From: Zea mays
Lineage: Eukaryota > Streptophyta > Magnoliopsida > Poales > Poaceae
Length of the DNA: 64,000 nucleotides
Direction of reading: 5' to 3'
Assembly (NCBI RefSeq): GCF_902167145.1
Contig: NC_050097.1
Coordinates: 144,547,982-144,611,981, forward strand
Notes under the pieces: model-generated
What the model was told of the DNA's origin: nothing
Seen by the model: only the letters and a program-made list of their open reading frames with translations
The model's database searches: none
In this document: piece by piece, positions 23,531 through 33,786 of the stretch
Layout of the letters: each line of letters starts with the position of its first letter
How positions within the stretch are numbered: position 1 is the first letter of the stretch
Made by a program: the position numbers and the translations under genes

Positions 23531-24844
23531 CCACGCCCGAGCATTTCCTCAGATCAAGCAGAAGAATGCAATGTTTTAAGCCAGCCAGAGTCAGACTCTA
23601 ATGACTGGAGGGAGCCTATCATTAGGTATATAAAGAATAAAGAGGAACCGGATTATAAAGCAGCAGCGGAACACATCGTAAGACAGTTAGCCCACTACAC
23701 CCTCATAGGGGATGCACTGTACAGAAGGGGTGCAACAGGAGTCCTCATGAAGTGCATTCCTTCGGTTACTGGGAAGCAACTGCTAGATGAGATTCACGCC
23801 AGACAGTGCGGGATACACGCAGCATCCAGAACTCTGGTTGGGAAGGTCTTTAGTTCTGGTTTCTACTAGCCAACGACAAAGAGTGATGCAGTCAAGTTAG
23901 TCCAGAGATGTGAAGCTTGCCAATTCTTATCAAAGCAGCAGCATTTGCCAGCACAACAACTGCAGACCATACCCGTAACATGGCCATTTGCGTGCTAGGG
24001 ATTGGACATGATTGGGCCCTTCAAGAAAGCTCAGGGAGGCTACACTCATGTGTTGGTCACCATTGACAAATTCACTAAATGGATACAATACAAACCCATC
24101 ACCTCTCTAACTTCAGCCAAGGCAGTGGAATTCATACAAGATATAATATTCAGGTTTGGGATACCGAATAGCATCATAACCGACCTGAGATCCAATTTTA
24201 CTAGCTCTGAATTCTTTGATTTCTGCGAACAACGGAGCATCCAGATCAAATATGCATCAGTAGCACATCTAAGAGCCAACAGTCAGGTGGAAAGGGCTAA
24301 TGAAATGATACTAGAAGCACTTAGGAAGAAAGTCTTCGACAAGAATGAAAAATTCACAGGGAAATGGATCAGAGAATTACCTTATGTGGTTTGGAGCTTA
24401 AGAACTCAACCCAGTCGAGCTCTGCATGGAAACACCCCCTTCTTCATGGTCTATGGTTCGGAGGCAGTGCTACCTGCCAACCTCAGGTTTGGGGCACCAA
24501 GGCTGGTCTTCAAAAACATAGCTGAAGCGGAAGCTACCAGGCTAGAAGATATTGACGTACTGGAGGAAGAGCGGTTGAATACAGTAATTCAGTGAGCTAG
24601 ATATCAGTAGACCCTGAGGCGCTATCATGATAAGACTATACGACATCGATCCTTCATAGTGGGAGATTTGGTCCTTCGCCGAATTCTAACAGGAGAAGGA
24701 CGGCACAAATTATCGCCGCTATGGGAGGGGCCATTCATAGTGTCGGAGGTCACTCGGCCAGGATCATATCGACTTACTCAAATGGATGGCACGGAAGTAG
24801 GGAATTCAGGGAATATAGAGCACCTCAGGAAGTTTTACCCTTAG
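23531..24844 (+). pseudogene. pol: Tat integrase
   Basis: The HHCC zinc finger is recognisable (DEIHARQCGIHAASRTL … RCEACQFLSKQQH). The catalytic core has Asp in GLDMIGPFKKAQGGY, Asp in IITDLRSNFTS and Glu in SQVERANEMI, spaced as in a DDE integrase. Conserved VVWSLRTQPSRALHGNTPF and PANLRFGAPRL follow. Stops at about 23868 and 23997 replace likely Trp codons, and another at 24593. The C-terminal module (GDLVLRRIL, LSPLWEGPFIVSEV, GNIEHLRKFYP-stop at 24842) is a GPY/F-like domain. There is no chromodomain, as expected for Tat. Confidence 0.88.
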
Positions 24845-24977
24845 CAAGAACTATCGGAGCAATGTTGTATTCTGTAATTGGAAAATACGTCATCAATAAA
24901 AGATTTCATTCTCAAAAGCATTCAAACTATTGGCTATCCATCGACTTCAACTTGATTAAACCTGAAATCAGAACACT

Positions 24978-25430
24978 TACTCAATCGAGGGTGACCACTA
25001 TACCCTACTAACGGAGCAATCGACTTAAAGTCGGCGATGACTTAAGACGGTGCAACATGCTCGCGCTTACTCGACTCAGGGTGACCACTATACCCTACTA
25101 ACGGAGCAATCGGCTTAAGTCGGCAATGACTTAAGACGGTGCAACATGCTCGCGCTTACTCGACTTAGGGTGACCACTATACCCTACTAACGTAGCAATC
25201 GACTTAAGTCGGCAATGACTTAAGACGGTGCAACATGCTCGCGTTTACTCGACTCAGGGTGACCACTATACCCTACTAACGGAGCAATCGGCTTAAGTCG
25301 GCAATGACTTAAGACGGTGCAACATGCTCGCTCTTACTCGACTTAGAGTGACCATTATACCCTACTAACGGAGCAATCAGCTTAAATCGGCAAAGACTTA
25401 AGACGGTGCAACATGCTCATGTTTACTCGT
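24978..25430. repeat. five tandem copies of an 89-90 bp unit
   Basis: The core gtgaccactataccctacta recurs at 24991, 25081, 25170, 25259 and 25348 (period 90, 89, 89, 89). Each unit also contains gacttaagacggtgcaacat and an internal inverted piece around cgacttaagtcg. Copies differ at few bases; the last is the most diverged. The array lies immediately downstream of pol. Confidence 0.92.
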
Positions 25431-25685
25431 CATAAGGCGATTTTTATGCCTTACCAGCTGGTCAAATGGTATAAATTAGGAAAAGATTCCAAAAACCAGC
25501 ATGCCACGCTCACTTCTGCAAATGTTCACAGCGACTGTTGAATTCTAACAACAGAAACAAAATGTTATAGCCTTCAACGCCAAGAACACATTCTAATATC
25601 TTACCGAGTATTCGAGCGCACTGATCACACACACACATATAGTTCACAAATGCATTCAGTATCTTCTAAACACAGCAAAACTTCT
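25431..25685. other. gap between tandem array and antisense gene
   Basis: This is noncoding sequence with no recognisable motif apart from a short ca repeat (acacacacaca, about 25630). It probably holds the 3' untranslated region of the antisense gene, whose stop is at 25686. Confidence 0.4.
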
Positions 25686-26147
25686 CTACTCGGCAATGTC
25701 TTTCGCAGGAGCAATCGAGGAGAAAGGGCGACTCGAAGCATCAGGCGTAGCCTTGACGTCCGCGACAATGTCATCAGGAACAGCTACACCGGGTCTTCTC
25801 ATCAAGATTCGCCCCGTGCGAATGGCTTTGTCCATAGCCTTGTCACGCTGGGCCTTCAGAGCAGCGCAGTTGTCCTCTGCAACCTTGGTAGCCAGTCGAG
25901 CGGCCTCTAGCTCCTGGGCGACTGATCTCTTGGAGGCACGCAGATCTTTGATGATGGAGTCCTTGCTTGACACCAGCTGCCTAAGCCACAGGATCTCATC
26001 TTGGGATACTTGCAGTTCATGACGATGATGATCCAGATCTGTCATAGTAAACCGGTGGCTCCTCTCCAAGATGGTTAGGGAGTTGCTGGCGTCACAATAC
26101 AACCTATCCAGATTATCGCGAGAAGCTACAAGTGCTCGTTTTTCCTC

Positions 26148-26220
26148 CTACAAACAAGAAACAACTCTCAAGCATCCATTAAGCAGTAAAAGCACGACAG
26201 ATCCAACTGAGTAAGTTTAC
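26148..26220 (-). other. predicted 73-bp intron of the Tat antisense gene
   Basis: On the minus strand the donor is AACGAG/gtaaac and the acceptor tttgtag/GAGG. Joining is in phase 0, giving RVANE-EEKRALVASRDNL in one coiled-coil frame. Reading through without splicing would hit stops. Confidence 0.65.
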
Positions 26221-26969
26221 CTCGTTAGCTACCCTTTCAGAGTCAAGCTGAGCGTTCAGAGAAGAATTCAAAGAATGTGTGTCGTCTAAAGAAGCAGAAA
26301 CCCAAGCCAGGTCGATCTGACCTTGGGAATACTTCTCCTCAAGCTCAGAATACCGCCGGGTCGAGTCGGCTTGATGTTTCTCCTCAAGTTCAGAGTACCG
26401 CCGGGCCATATCTAACAAAAAGCAGTCGAAGAAGGATACATGGTTAAAAACAAATAAATCAATCAGCCAAGGAAGAAACAAAGATACCAACCAGCATTTG
26501 ACACTTTCAAATCAGCTATCTACTTCTGAAGCAGCAACGGATTCCACTGCGTTAGAGACAGAGCTCCTTCTGGGATAGAGGCACCATGTGATCTCAATTG
26601 AGCAGACATCCCATCAACCAAAGTATATTATTAAAAACAAATGAGTACAAAGAAAGTGATTTACCAGGAGGAATGATGAAATGAGAAGAGCTAAGTTACC
26701 TGAAGATTAGAAAAGATTGAAGGCAATCCCAAATCATGAGAAGTTGTGTTGTAGCTCGACGAAGGAAGATCAATTGGAACAATCTGAAGAGCATCGTCGG
26801 GGGTTGATTTAGCTCCACTAGCAGATATCAGAATTCTGGCATCCGGCTCGCCGACCTCTAAGGTGACTCCCTCGCTCGAAGTTAAAGAAGTACGCATCGC
26901 TATCACTCCATCAGATCGTGGTGGAGACGACCCGACGTGGACGTCCATGGAGGTGTGGGAAGGAGAGCT

Positions 26970-27170
26970 CGCTCGGACACCCTCGGGGGCTGGGTGGCAG
27001 CTCGCACTACCCATCGGAGCCGGATCACTACCGGCAACACCCTCGGGGGCTGGGTTGCAGCTTTCGCTACCCACCAGAGCCGGATCATTACCGGCGACAC
27101 CCTCGGGGGCTGGGTAACCGCCAGCATCACCCTTGGGGGCTGGGTTTTCTACAACGGCCACCTCTGAGGC
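26970..27170. repeat. about 60-bp tandem repeats inside the antisense exon
   Basis: The phrase acaccctcgggggctgggt recurs at about 26978, 27039 and 27099, with a further decayed copy, at a spacing of roughly 60 bp. On the minus strand these encode repeated NPAPEGVAG-type peptides. The fragment at the left window edge has one such unit (PAPAPEGVAVG). Confidence 0.75.
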
Positions 27171-27544
27171 TGAAGGATCCTCAATCACCCCCATGGGAGT
27201 CGGGCAATCCTGACCAACCTCTTGACACCAAAGACTGCCTTCCAAAGTCGACGATACACGAGATACCGCCCGGGATACCTCTAATCCCATGTCTGGAGCG
27301 TCAGAGCAAACATTCATCATATCATCAATAGTTGGTTCCAACAGCATATCTTCAGGAATGACATTCTCAAGGGCCTTATCAAAATCTGTTATGGATAAAT
27401 CTTGAAGGCTAACAAGAGCAGACAGAGCTGGAGAAGGAATATCACTATCCCCCCTACTACCTCTGTAACGCCGGCTATTCTTGCGAATTAGCGGAACTTC
27501 TTCTTCCTCTTCTTCATCCTCATAAAAAATGTGGACAAAACATG

Positions 27545-27665
27545 GTGCAGGATCACACCCATTGGGGTCAGCTGGTGCACTGATACACTCGTTGGGGTCA
27601 GTTGGTGCACGGTCACACCCATTCGGGTCAACTTCAGCAGGTACACCACCAGTGGGGTCAACTTC
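27545..27665. repeat. 30-33 bp tandem repeats inside the antisense exon
   Basis: Units containing cacccattggggtca(g/a)ctt or close variants recur about four times and encode DPNGCDPAP/DPNECISAP-type peptides on the minus strand. Confidence 0.7.
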
Positions 27666-29221
27666 AGTAAAGACCTATGTTGGTACTTCTTCGCAAACAG
27701 GAGCAGAAGGTTCAGCATCCTGGTCCAAGCACGATAGTCGCCGAAGCCGTCCCTTTTTCTTCTTGTCCTCAGCAGGCGCAGCTGGGCGGCTGACTTGGCA
27801 AAGACGCTTTGGGAGAGTACCCTCAGGCTTCCGGGTATCTACTGTTTTGACAGTCTCTAGTATAACCGCAACAGCCATTGTTTCAGCAGGGGCCGAGTCA
27901 GATGATTCTCCAGCCAACATATCAAGTACATCATTTATTTCTACATCATCTGGGCTCGTTGGCATCTCAAAATGAACTTGCCTCTCATTATTGGGAAGAT
28001 CACAAAGAGAAGCAACCAAGACTTCAATGTCTTCAGGTGAGGGTCGCACTCTAAGACCTAGACCACTATCACCAGCAGGAGGATTGGACACGAAACTTAA
28101 AAAGGACTTAGGAGGTGGCAGATTCCAAGCAGAGTAGGCAACAAGAGCACCAACATTTGATACTTTGCCTCTCAAGATCATGTCTAGCCGGCTCACCAAA
28201 TCCTCAGCAGGAATTTTCCTATTAGTAACCTGAGTTGAGTCGGTAACACCACTGTACAAGTAAGCTGGGTATGCTCTGTCCTTCAGGGGCTGGATATTCT
28301 TAAAAACAAAGTCAGCGACCACAGCCTCGGCGGTCAGACCTCTTTCCTTCAGCAGACAGATTTCAGCAAGCAGAAACCTAGCTTCTGTTACTACCAAGGC
28401 AGTAGGAGACTCAATCCAACTTGGAGTGCGCACATCTGGTTGTCTTACCGACCAAGGGGGAGGGACTTGCCGTGGTTTTCCACAATAAACCACTCAAGGC
28501 GCCACCCCTTAATGTTGTCCTTAAGCGGAATATCAAGATATTCCGTTTTCCTTCCGCGGCGCATCTCCAGACTCGTACCACCCACGAGTTGGTGCTAACC
28601 CCCAGCCATCCCAGGTCGATAGTGATACAGATACTTCCATAAACCAAAGTGGGGAAGAATTCTGAGGTAGGCCTCACACAAATGAACAAAGATAGAAATT
28701 TGCAAAATGGAATTGGGATTCAGATGATTCAGGTTCAGATTATAAAAGTCAAGGAGACCGCGGAAGAAGGGAGAAATGGGATGAGCAAGGTCGCTGATAA
28801 GAAAAGGAACATAAACAACGGACTCGTGGGTATCTTCTTTCAAAACAGTGACCCCACGGCAAATCCACCAAGAACAAAGCTCCTTCGGAGGAAGAACTCC
28901 AACATCGACAAGACAGAGGAGATCCGATTCAGAGACAACAGACATATGGTTACCTGCGAAGGGCAACTGGCTGTTGGGGTCAATGGGAGGGATCACTACC
29001 ATAGCAGAATTCTGGTTCTTCCGCTTGGGCGCCATCGCAATCTCGTCGGTGGATTGAATAGAAGCGAAATCAGAGAGAAACAGAGGTATGGCTTGAGGCG
29101 GAAAGGTGAAGTTAGGGCTCATAACGCAGAGGCATGCGACGATGTGATAAAGATGGGGTTTTCTCGGGTTGGACACCGTTTCTAAAAAGTGCTAAGTCAT
29201 CACTCGGGAAAGACGAGATTT

Positions 29222-29560
29222 CCTGGCATAACTCGGCAGTTACCTCTACAACGCCGACGTGGCCCAACATAACTCGATTGTTACCTCCAAAGCGCGGACG
29301 TACCCAGAGTAACTTGGTTGTTGCCTCTAAGACGCCGACGTCGCCAAGCACCACTTGGATATTACCTCTAAAACGCCAACATGGCCCAGCATAACTCGGC
29401 TGTTGCCTCTAAGACGTCGACGTCGCCAAGCACCACTTGGTCGTTACCTCTAAAACGCTAATGTGGCCCAGCATAACTCGGTTGTTACCTCTAAAATGCC
29501 GGCATGGTTCAGAGTAGCTTGACAGTTACTTCTAAAAGACACCAGCAATACCTGCCATAA
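29222..29560. repeat. about 41-bp tandem repeats, copy 1
   Basis: Units of the type cataactcggttgttacctc followed by taaaacgccgacgtggccca repeat about eight times at roughly 41-bp spacing, alternating between two subtypes (gcataactcgg and caccacttgg). The array lies upstream of the antisense gene start at 29035, where its promoter would be. Confidence 0.85.
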
Positions 29561-29934
29561 CTCAGCCGTTTTCTCCATGTAAATACCGGCAGAACCAAAT
29601 ACGACTCAACAATTACTAGTCATTACTCGGGTGTTGTCTCTAAGAACAACGACAACGCTGGTCATGAATATGAGCTATCAATTGACTATAAAAGAACGAT
29701 GGAAAAGCAAAGGAGATACTCAGAACAAGCTGAAATTTTCTTCAATATATTAAGAAGGGAAGTTCTTCCACAAACTCAAAGACCAACTCATTATGAGCTG
29801 GCCTTCCTTCCCTTTCTCGCTACATTACACTACTACATCACTACACTACTTACACTACTCTATACTACTAACTACTACTACATTATTTCATTATTACTAA
29901 TACTACTTCTACTACTACTTATCTATACTAATAT

Positions 29935-30390
29935 TTAAGCCAAAGGCGCTTTGCCACTGGCCTTGCCGCTGCCGCCGTCGCCCTTGCCGCCATTGTCGTC
30001 GCCCTTGCCGTCGCCATTGCCTCCACTGCCGCTGTCGCCTCCATCGCCGCTTTCGCCCTCGTCGTCGCCGTCACCACCGCTCCCCTCCTCAGACGAGTCG
30101 GAGGAGTTCTCCTCGTCCGAGGAGATCTCTGACTCATCCGAGCCCTCGAGCCTGGAGCGCTCGATGACCCGAATGTACGTCCACACCTCGACAGCGATCC
30201 CCTGGGCATGGTCCAAGTCATCGGACGACACCGGGGGAGAGGCGTAGACCGGTGACCCCTCGGACTCGAAGGAAAACTCCTCCTCCGAGTACTCAGAGTC
30301 ACCGAAGTCCTCCGAGGGGGGACTCGGCTCGCGCTTCCGCTTGTCGCCGGAGTGGTGAGACGAACTTCCGCCCTTTTTGTTCTTGCCCAT
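29935..30390 (-). CDS. small acidic antisense protein of the Tat element, copy 1
   Basis: It is an intact frame of 151 codons from ATG 30390 (MGKNKKGGSSSHH) to the stop at 29935. The N-terminus is basic with a nuclear-signal-like DKRKREPSPP. The middle is Ser/Glu rich (DSEYSEEEFSFESEGSPVY), with one conserved stretch EVWTYIRVIERSRLEGSDE. The tail is low-complexity Gly/Asp/Lys ending SGKAPLA. I chose this start because the TATA box at 30474-30483 lies 84 bases upstream and the upstream Met at 30468 would be at or before the transcription start. I know no family for it. It might be a second gene or an upstream exon of the antisense locus. Confidence 0.6.
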   Translation of the reverse strand: MGKNKKGGSSSHHSGDKRKREPSPPSEDFGDSEYSEEEFSFESEGSPVYASPPVSSDDLDHAQGIAVEVWTYIRVIERSRLEGSDESEISSDEENSSDSSEEGSGGDGDDEGESGDGGDSGSGGNGDGKGDDNGGKGDGGSGKASGKAPLA

Positions 30391-30473
30391 AGTTGATTGG
30401 AAGAGAAGAGAAAAGTGGAGAATAGGCAACAAACGGCCGGGAGATGTGTGAAGACACCAGTGAAGCAAGGAGT

Positions 30474-30483
30474 CTATTTATAG
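30474..30483 (-). promoter_or_regulatory. TATA box for the acidic antisense ORF, copy 1
   Basis: The minus strand reads CTATAAATAG. The ATG follows 84 bases downstream, with a pyrimidine-rich leader (ttctcttctcttcc) just before it. The same arrangement is kept in copy 2. Confidence 0.65.
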
Positions 30484-31047
30484 GGGCGAGAGGCAACCGC
30501 TCATCTCCTACCACGGTCACTGAACAGTCGCAAGAAATCAATAAGCCATTCAAACCGCCTGGAAACAAGTCAGGCGGTAGACGCCATCTCACGTAACACG
30601 ACACCATTGGGACTGAGGTCAACTGCTTGGACGATATGATTATGCCCCACAGTCACGTCAAGTTACTACTCAAGGGCAGCTTGCTAAACGCTCATCGCAC
30701 CAAGCCATCCCTTAGCTACACCCATTGGGGGGGACGTCCAGGAATTTTCAATAGATTTTCTTAAGCAGTCACATCCATACAGTATATGCAACGATTGTAT
30801 CAAGACAGAAGGAAGATATCAATAGAGATCAGAGGAAAGCCAAAAAAATAGTTGCTGAAGTACAAGTCTAATCAACAGAAGCATTAAAGCACGAAGTGAA
30901 ATGAAGACCAGCCAAGAGCCATCTACCGGACGTCCAATCTGTCACCGATCAAATAAATTTCAAACCTAACAGGACATGGGTATACCGTGTTGCCGATCTC
31001 TAAGGCAAGAATTAAAGACAACAGGCTGATCTCTAAAAGCATAAGCT

Positions 31048-31260
31048 CTCGTGGGTATCTTCTGTCGGAACAGTGATACCACGACAAATCCGCCAAGAAC
31101 AAAGCTCCTTCGGAGGAAGAACTCCAACATCGATAAGACAGAGGAGATCCGATTCAGAGACAACAGACATATGGTTACCTGCGAAGGGCAACTGGCTGTT
31201 GGGGTCGATGGGAGGGATCACTACCACAGCAGAATTCTAGTTCTTCCGCTTGGGCGCCAT
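31048..31260 (-). pseudogene. truncated second copy of the antisense gene start
   Basis: ATG at 31260 gives MAPKRKN and then a TAG where copy 1 has CAG, followed by the frame MVVIPPIDPNSQLPFAGNH and PPKELCSWRICRGI, which then runs into the duplication junction. It is a partial, dead exon produced by the tandem duplication. Confidence 0.8.
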
Positions 31261-31439
31261 CGCAATCTCGTCGGTGGATTGAACAGAAGCGAAATCAGAG
31301 AGAAACAGAGGTATGGCTTGAGGCGGAAAGGTGAAGTTAGGGCTCATAACACAGAGGCATGCGACGACGTGATAAAGATGGGGTTTTCCCGGGTTAGACA
31401 TTGTTTCTAAAAAGTGCTAATTCATCACTCGGGAAAGAC

Positions 31440-31790
31440 GAGATTTCCTAGCATAACTCGGTAGTTACCTCTACAACTCCAACGTGGTCCAGCATAACTC
31501 GGTTGTTACCTCCAAAGCGCCGACGTACCCAGAGTAACTCGGTTGTTGCCTCTAAGACGTCGAGGTCGCCAAGCACCACTTGGCTGTTACCTCTAAAATG
31601 CCAACGTGGCCCAGCATAACTTGGTTGTTGCCTCTAAGACGCCGACGTCGCCAAGCACCACTTGGCCGTTACCTCTAAAACGCCAATGTGGCACAGCATA
31701 ACTCGGCTGTTACCTCTAAAATGCCGGCATGGTTTAGAGCAGCTCGGCAGTTACTTCTAAAAGACACCAGCAATACCTGCCATAACTCAG
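31440..31790. repeat. about 41-bp tandem repeats, copy 2
   Basis: It has the same alternating array as 29222-29560, with the same number of units to within my reading. It was carried along by the tandem duplication. Confidence 0.83.
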
Positions 31791-32159
31791 CCGTTTTCTC
31801 CATGTAAATACCGGCAGAACCAAATACGACTCAGCAATTACCAGTTGTTACTCGGGTGTTGTCTCTAAGAACAACGACAACGCTGGGCATGAATACGAGC
31901 TATCAATTGACTATAAAAGAACGATGGAAAAGCAAAGGAGATACTCAGAACAAGCTGAAATTTTCTTCAATATATTAAGAAGGGAAGTTCTTCCACAAAC
32001 TCAAAGACCAACTCATTATGAGTCGGCCTTCCTTCCCTTTCTCGCTACATTACACTACTACATCACTACACTACTTACACTACTCTATACTACTAACTAC
32101 TACTACATTATTTCACTATTACTAATACTACTTCTACTACTACTTATCTATACTAATAT

Positions 32160-32585
32160 TTAAGCCAGTGGCGCTTTGCCACTGGCCTTGCCGCTGCCGT
32201 CGTCGCCCTTGTCGCTGCCGTCGTTGCCTCCATCGCCGTTGTCGCCTCCATCGCCGTCGTTGCCCTCGTTGTCGTCATCACCACCGCTCCCCTCGTCGGA
32301 GGAGTTCTCCTCGTCCGAGGAGATCTCCGACTCATCCGAGCCCTCGAGCCTAGAGCGCTCGACGGCCCGGATGTACGTCCACACCTCAGCAGCGATCCCC
32401 TGGGAATCATCCGAGTCATGGGACGACACCGGGGGAGAGGCATAGACCGGCGACCCCTCGGACTCGAAGGAAAACTCCTCCGAGTACTCGGAGTTACCGA
32501 AGTTCTCCGAGGGGGGACTCGGCTCGCGCTTCTGCTTGTTGCCGAAGTGGTGCGACGAACTTCTGCCCTTCTTATTCTTGCCCAT
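32160..32585 (-). CDS. small acidic antisense protein of the Tat element, copy 2
   Basis: It is an intact frame of 141 codons from ATG 32585 (MGKNKKGRSSSHH) to the stop at 32160. It keeps KREPSPPSE, EYSEEFSFESEGSPVY and EVWTYIRAVERSRLEG, but the Gly/Asp tail is shorter through in-frame loss of repeat units. Both copies staying open, with only in-frame length changes, is notable beside the many stops elsewhere in the element. The TATA box is at 32669-32678. Confidence 0.6.
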   Translation of the reverse strand: MGKNKKGRSSSHHFGNKQKREPSPPSENFGNSEYSEEFSFESEGSPVYASPPVSSHDSDDSQGIAAEVWTYIRAVERSRLEGSDESEISSDEENSSDEGSGGDDDNEGNDGDGGDNGDGGNDGSDKGDDGSGKASGKAPLA

Positions 32586-32668
32586 AGTTGATTGGAAGAG
32601 AAGAGAAAAGTGGAGAATAACCAACAAATGGCCGGAAGATGTGTGAAGACACCAGTGAAGCAAGCAGT

Positions 32669-32678
32669 CTATTTATAG
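32669..32678 (-). promoter_or_regulatory. TATA box for the acidic antisense ORF, copy 2
   Basis: The minus strand reads CTATAAATAG, at the same distance from the ATG as in copy 1. Confidence 0.65.
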
Positions 32679-33239
32679 GTGCGGGAGGCAACCACTCATC
32701 TCCTACCATGGTCACTGAACAGTCGCAAGAATTCACTAAGCCATTCAAACTGCCTGGAAACAAGTCAGGCGGTAGATACCGTCTCATGTAACACAACACC
32801 ATTGGGACTGAGGTCAACTGCTTGGACGATATGATTATGCCCCACGGTCACGTCAAGTTACTACTCAAGGGCAGTTTGCTAAACGCTCAGCGCACCAAGT
32901 CGTTCCTTAGCTACACCCATTGGGGGGACGTCCAGGAATTTTCAATAGATTTTCTCAAGCAGTCACATCCATACAGTATACGCAATGAGTGTATCAAGAC
33001 AGAAGGAATATATCGATAGAGATCGGAGGAAAGCCAAAAATAGCTGCTGATGTACAAGTCTAATCAACAGAAGCATTAAAGCACGAAGTGAAATGAAGAC
33101 CAGTCAAGAGCCATCTACCGGACGTCCAATCTGTCGCCGATCAAATAAATTTCAAACCTAACAGGACATGGGTATACCGCGTTGTCGATCTCTAAGGCAA
33201 GAATTAAAGACATCAGGCTGATCTCTAAAAGCATAAGCT

Positions 33240-33786
33240 GATGATATAATGCCAAATTCTAAGGCATGAGATGAAGACCTTTGAGTGGATTATTTTCAGT
33301 AATCCACACAGAGCTCGGGGGCTACACCCAATGAATTCTCAACCCCGAAGGCAAAATGCTGATCGCTAAGGCTTGGAACGATGATGAAATGCTGATTTCT
33401 AAAGCATGGGACGAAGATGAACCAACGACTTCTAAAAAGCAGGAGATGAAGACCTTTGAGTGGATTATTTTTAGTAATCCACTCAAAGCTCGGGGGCTAC
33501 ACCCATTGGGTGCACCACCCAATGAATCTTCAACCCCTAAAGACGAAATGCTGATCTCTAAAGCATAAGCTGGTAACCAAGCACTAATCTCTGAAGTATA
33601 AAGTGAAGACCGCTGAAAGAGCCGAAGAACATAACAGAAGTTTGTCTTTACCATACCGATCAAAGTTTAGAAGCAACAACTTGATAAGTGTACTGTCAAA
33701 GCATCCACAGTTTAAAGTCAAAACTGCAAGCTAGACCTAGAATCTTTGGGTCGATAGTTTCAAAATCAACTCAAAGATTGGGGGCT
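33240..33786. repeat. PPT-like repeats before the 3' LTR of the Tat element
   Basis: A block with gatgaagacctttgagtgg, attatttt and agtaatccac, ending in gctcgggggctacaccca, occurs at 33270 and again at 33444 (spacing 174). Each ends in a polypurine-like cggggg. The functional PPT is probably gattgggggctt at 33776-33787, directly before the LTR. Several ctaaagcat repeats lie between. No gene is seen. Confidence 0.65.

Larger units (their letters stand above)
25686..29035 (-). pseudogene. multi-exon antisense gene of the Tat element (Transposase_28-like)
   Basis: The likely start is ATG at 29035 (MAPKRKNQNS). The first exon encodes a domain resembling Pfam 'putative gypsy type transposon' (PF04195, recalled): SDLLCLVDVGVLPPKELCSW, FFRGLLDFYNLNLNHLNP, HLCEAYLRILPHFGLW. 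It runs to 26700 with TAG at 28592 (CAG expected in GG-QHQLV), a one-base loss in a C-run near 28460, and TAG at 27675. Repeats rich in Pro/Ala/Glu follow (27550-27665 and 26970-27170). The donor after SNLQ is at 26699. A later exon (26411-26221, ARRYSELEEK twice) joins in phase over a 73-bp intron (26220-26148) to the last exon (26147-25686), a coiled coil ending AKDIAE-stop. The exon between 26699 and 26411 is not resolved. Function is unknown. Confidence 0.68.
28823..31047. repeat. 2.2-kb tandem duplication, copy 1
   Basis: It starts ctcgtgggtatcttc and ends aaaagcataagct. It is repeated head-to-tail by 31048-33239, with the same order of the start of the antisense gene, the 41-bp repeats, a pyrimidine-rich ctactact tract, the acidic antisense ORF and its promoter. 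The copies differ by scattered substitutions and small indels. Confidence 0.93.
31048..33239. repeat. 2.2-kb tandem duplication, copy 2
   Basis: This is the second head-to-tail copy. The junction aaaagcataagct/ctcgtggg at 31047/31048 joins the end of copy 1 to the start of copy 2, with a shared ct. Only the first part of the large antisense exon is included (31048-31260), so this copy of that gene is truncated. Confidence 0.93.

Noticed and set aside
24978..25430. CRISPR-like array of regular repeats.
   Set aside because: The whole 89-bp unit repeats with no unique spacers; it is a tandem repeat in a plant retroelement.
29687..29938. A plus-strand 79-residue frame (MEKQRRYSEQ...) next to TATAAAAG, open in both duplication copies (also 31912-32163).
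   Set aside because: The ATG lies only about 5 bases after the TATA-like word, so it would precede the transcription start. The C-terminal half is a translated ctactact/attatt simple repeat. Two open copies are expected after a duplication.
30000..30250. Plus-strand Pro/Ser/Leu-rich frames overlapping the acidic antisense ORF (also 32168-32445).
   Set aside because: They are mirror translations of the low-complexity Gly/Asp/Ser tract. The minus-strand frame has the promoter, start context and non-repetitive motif.
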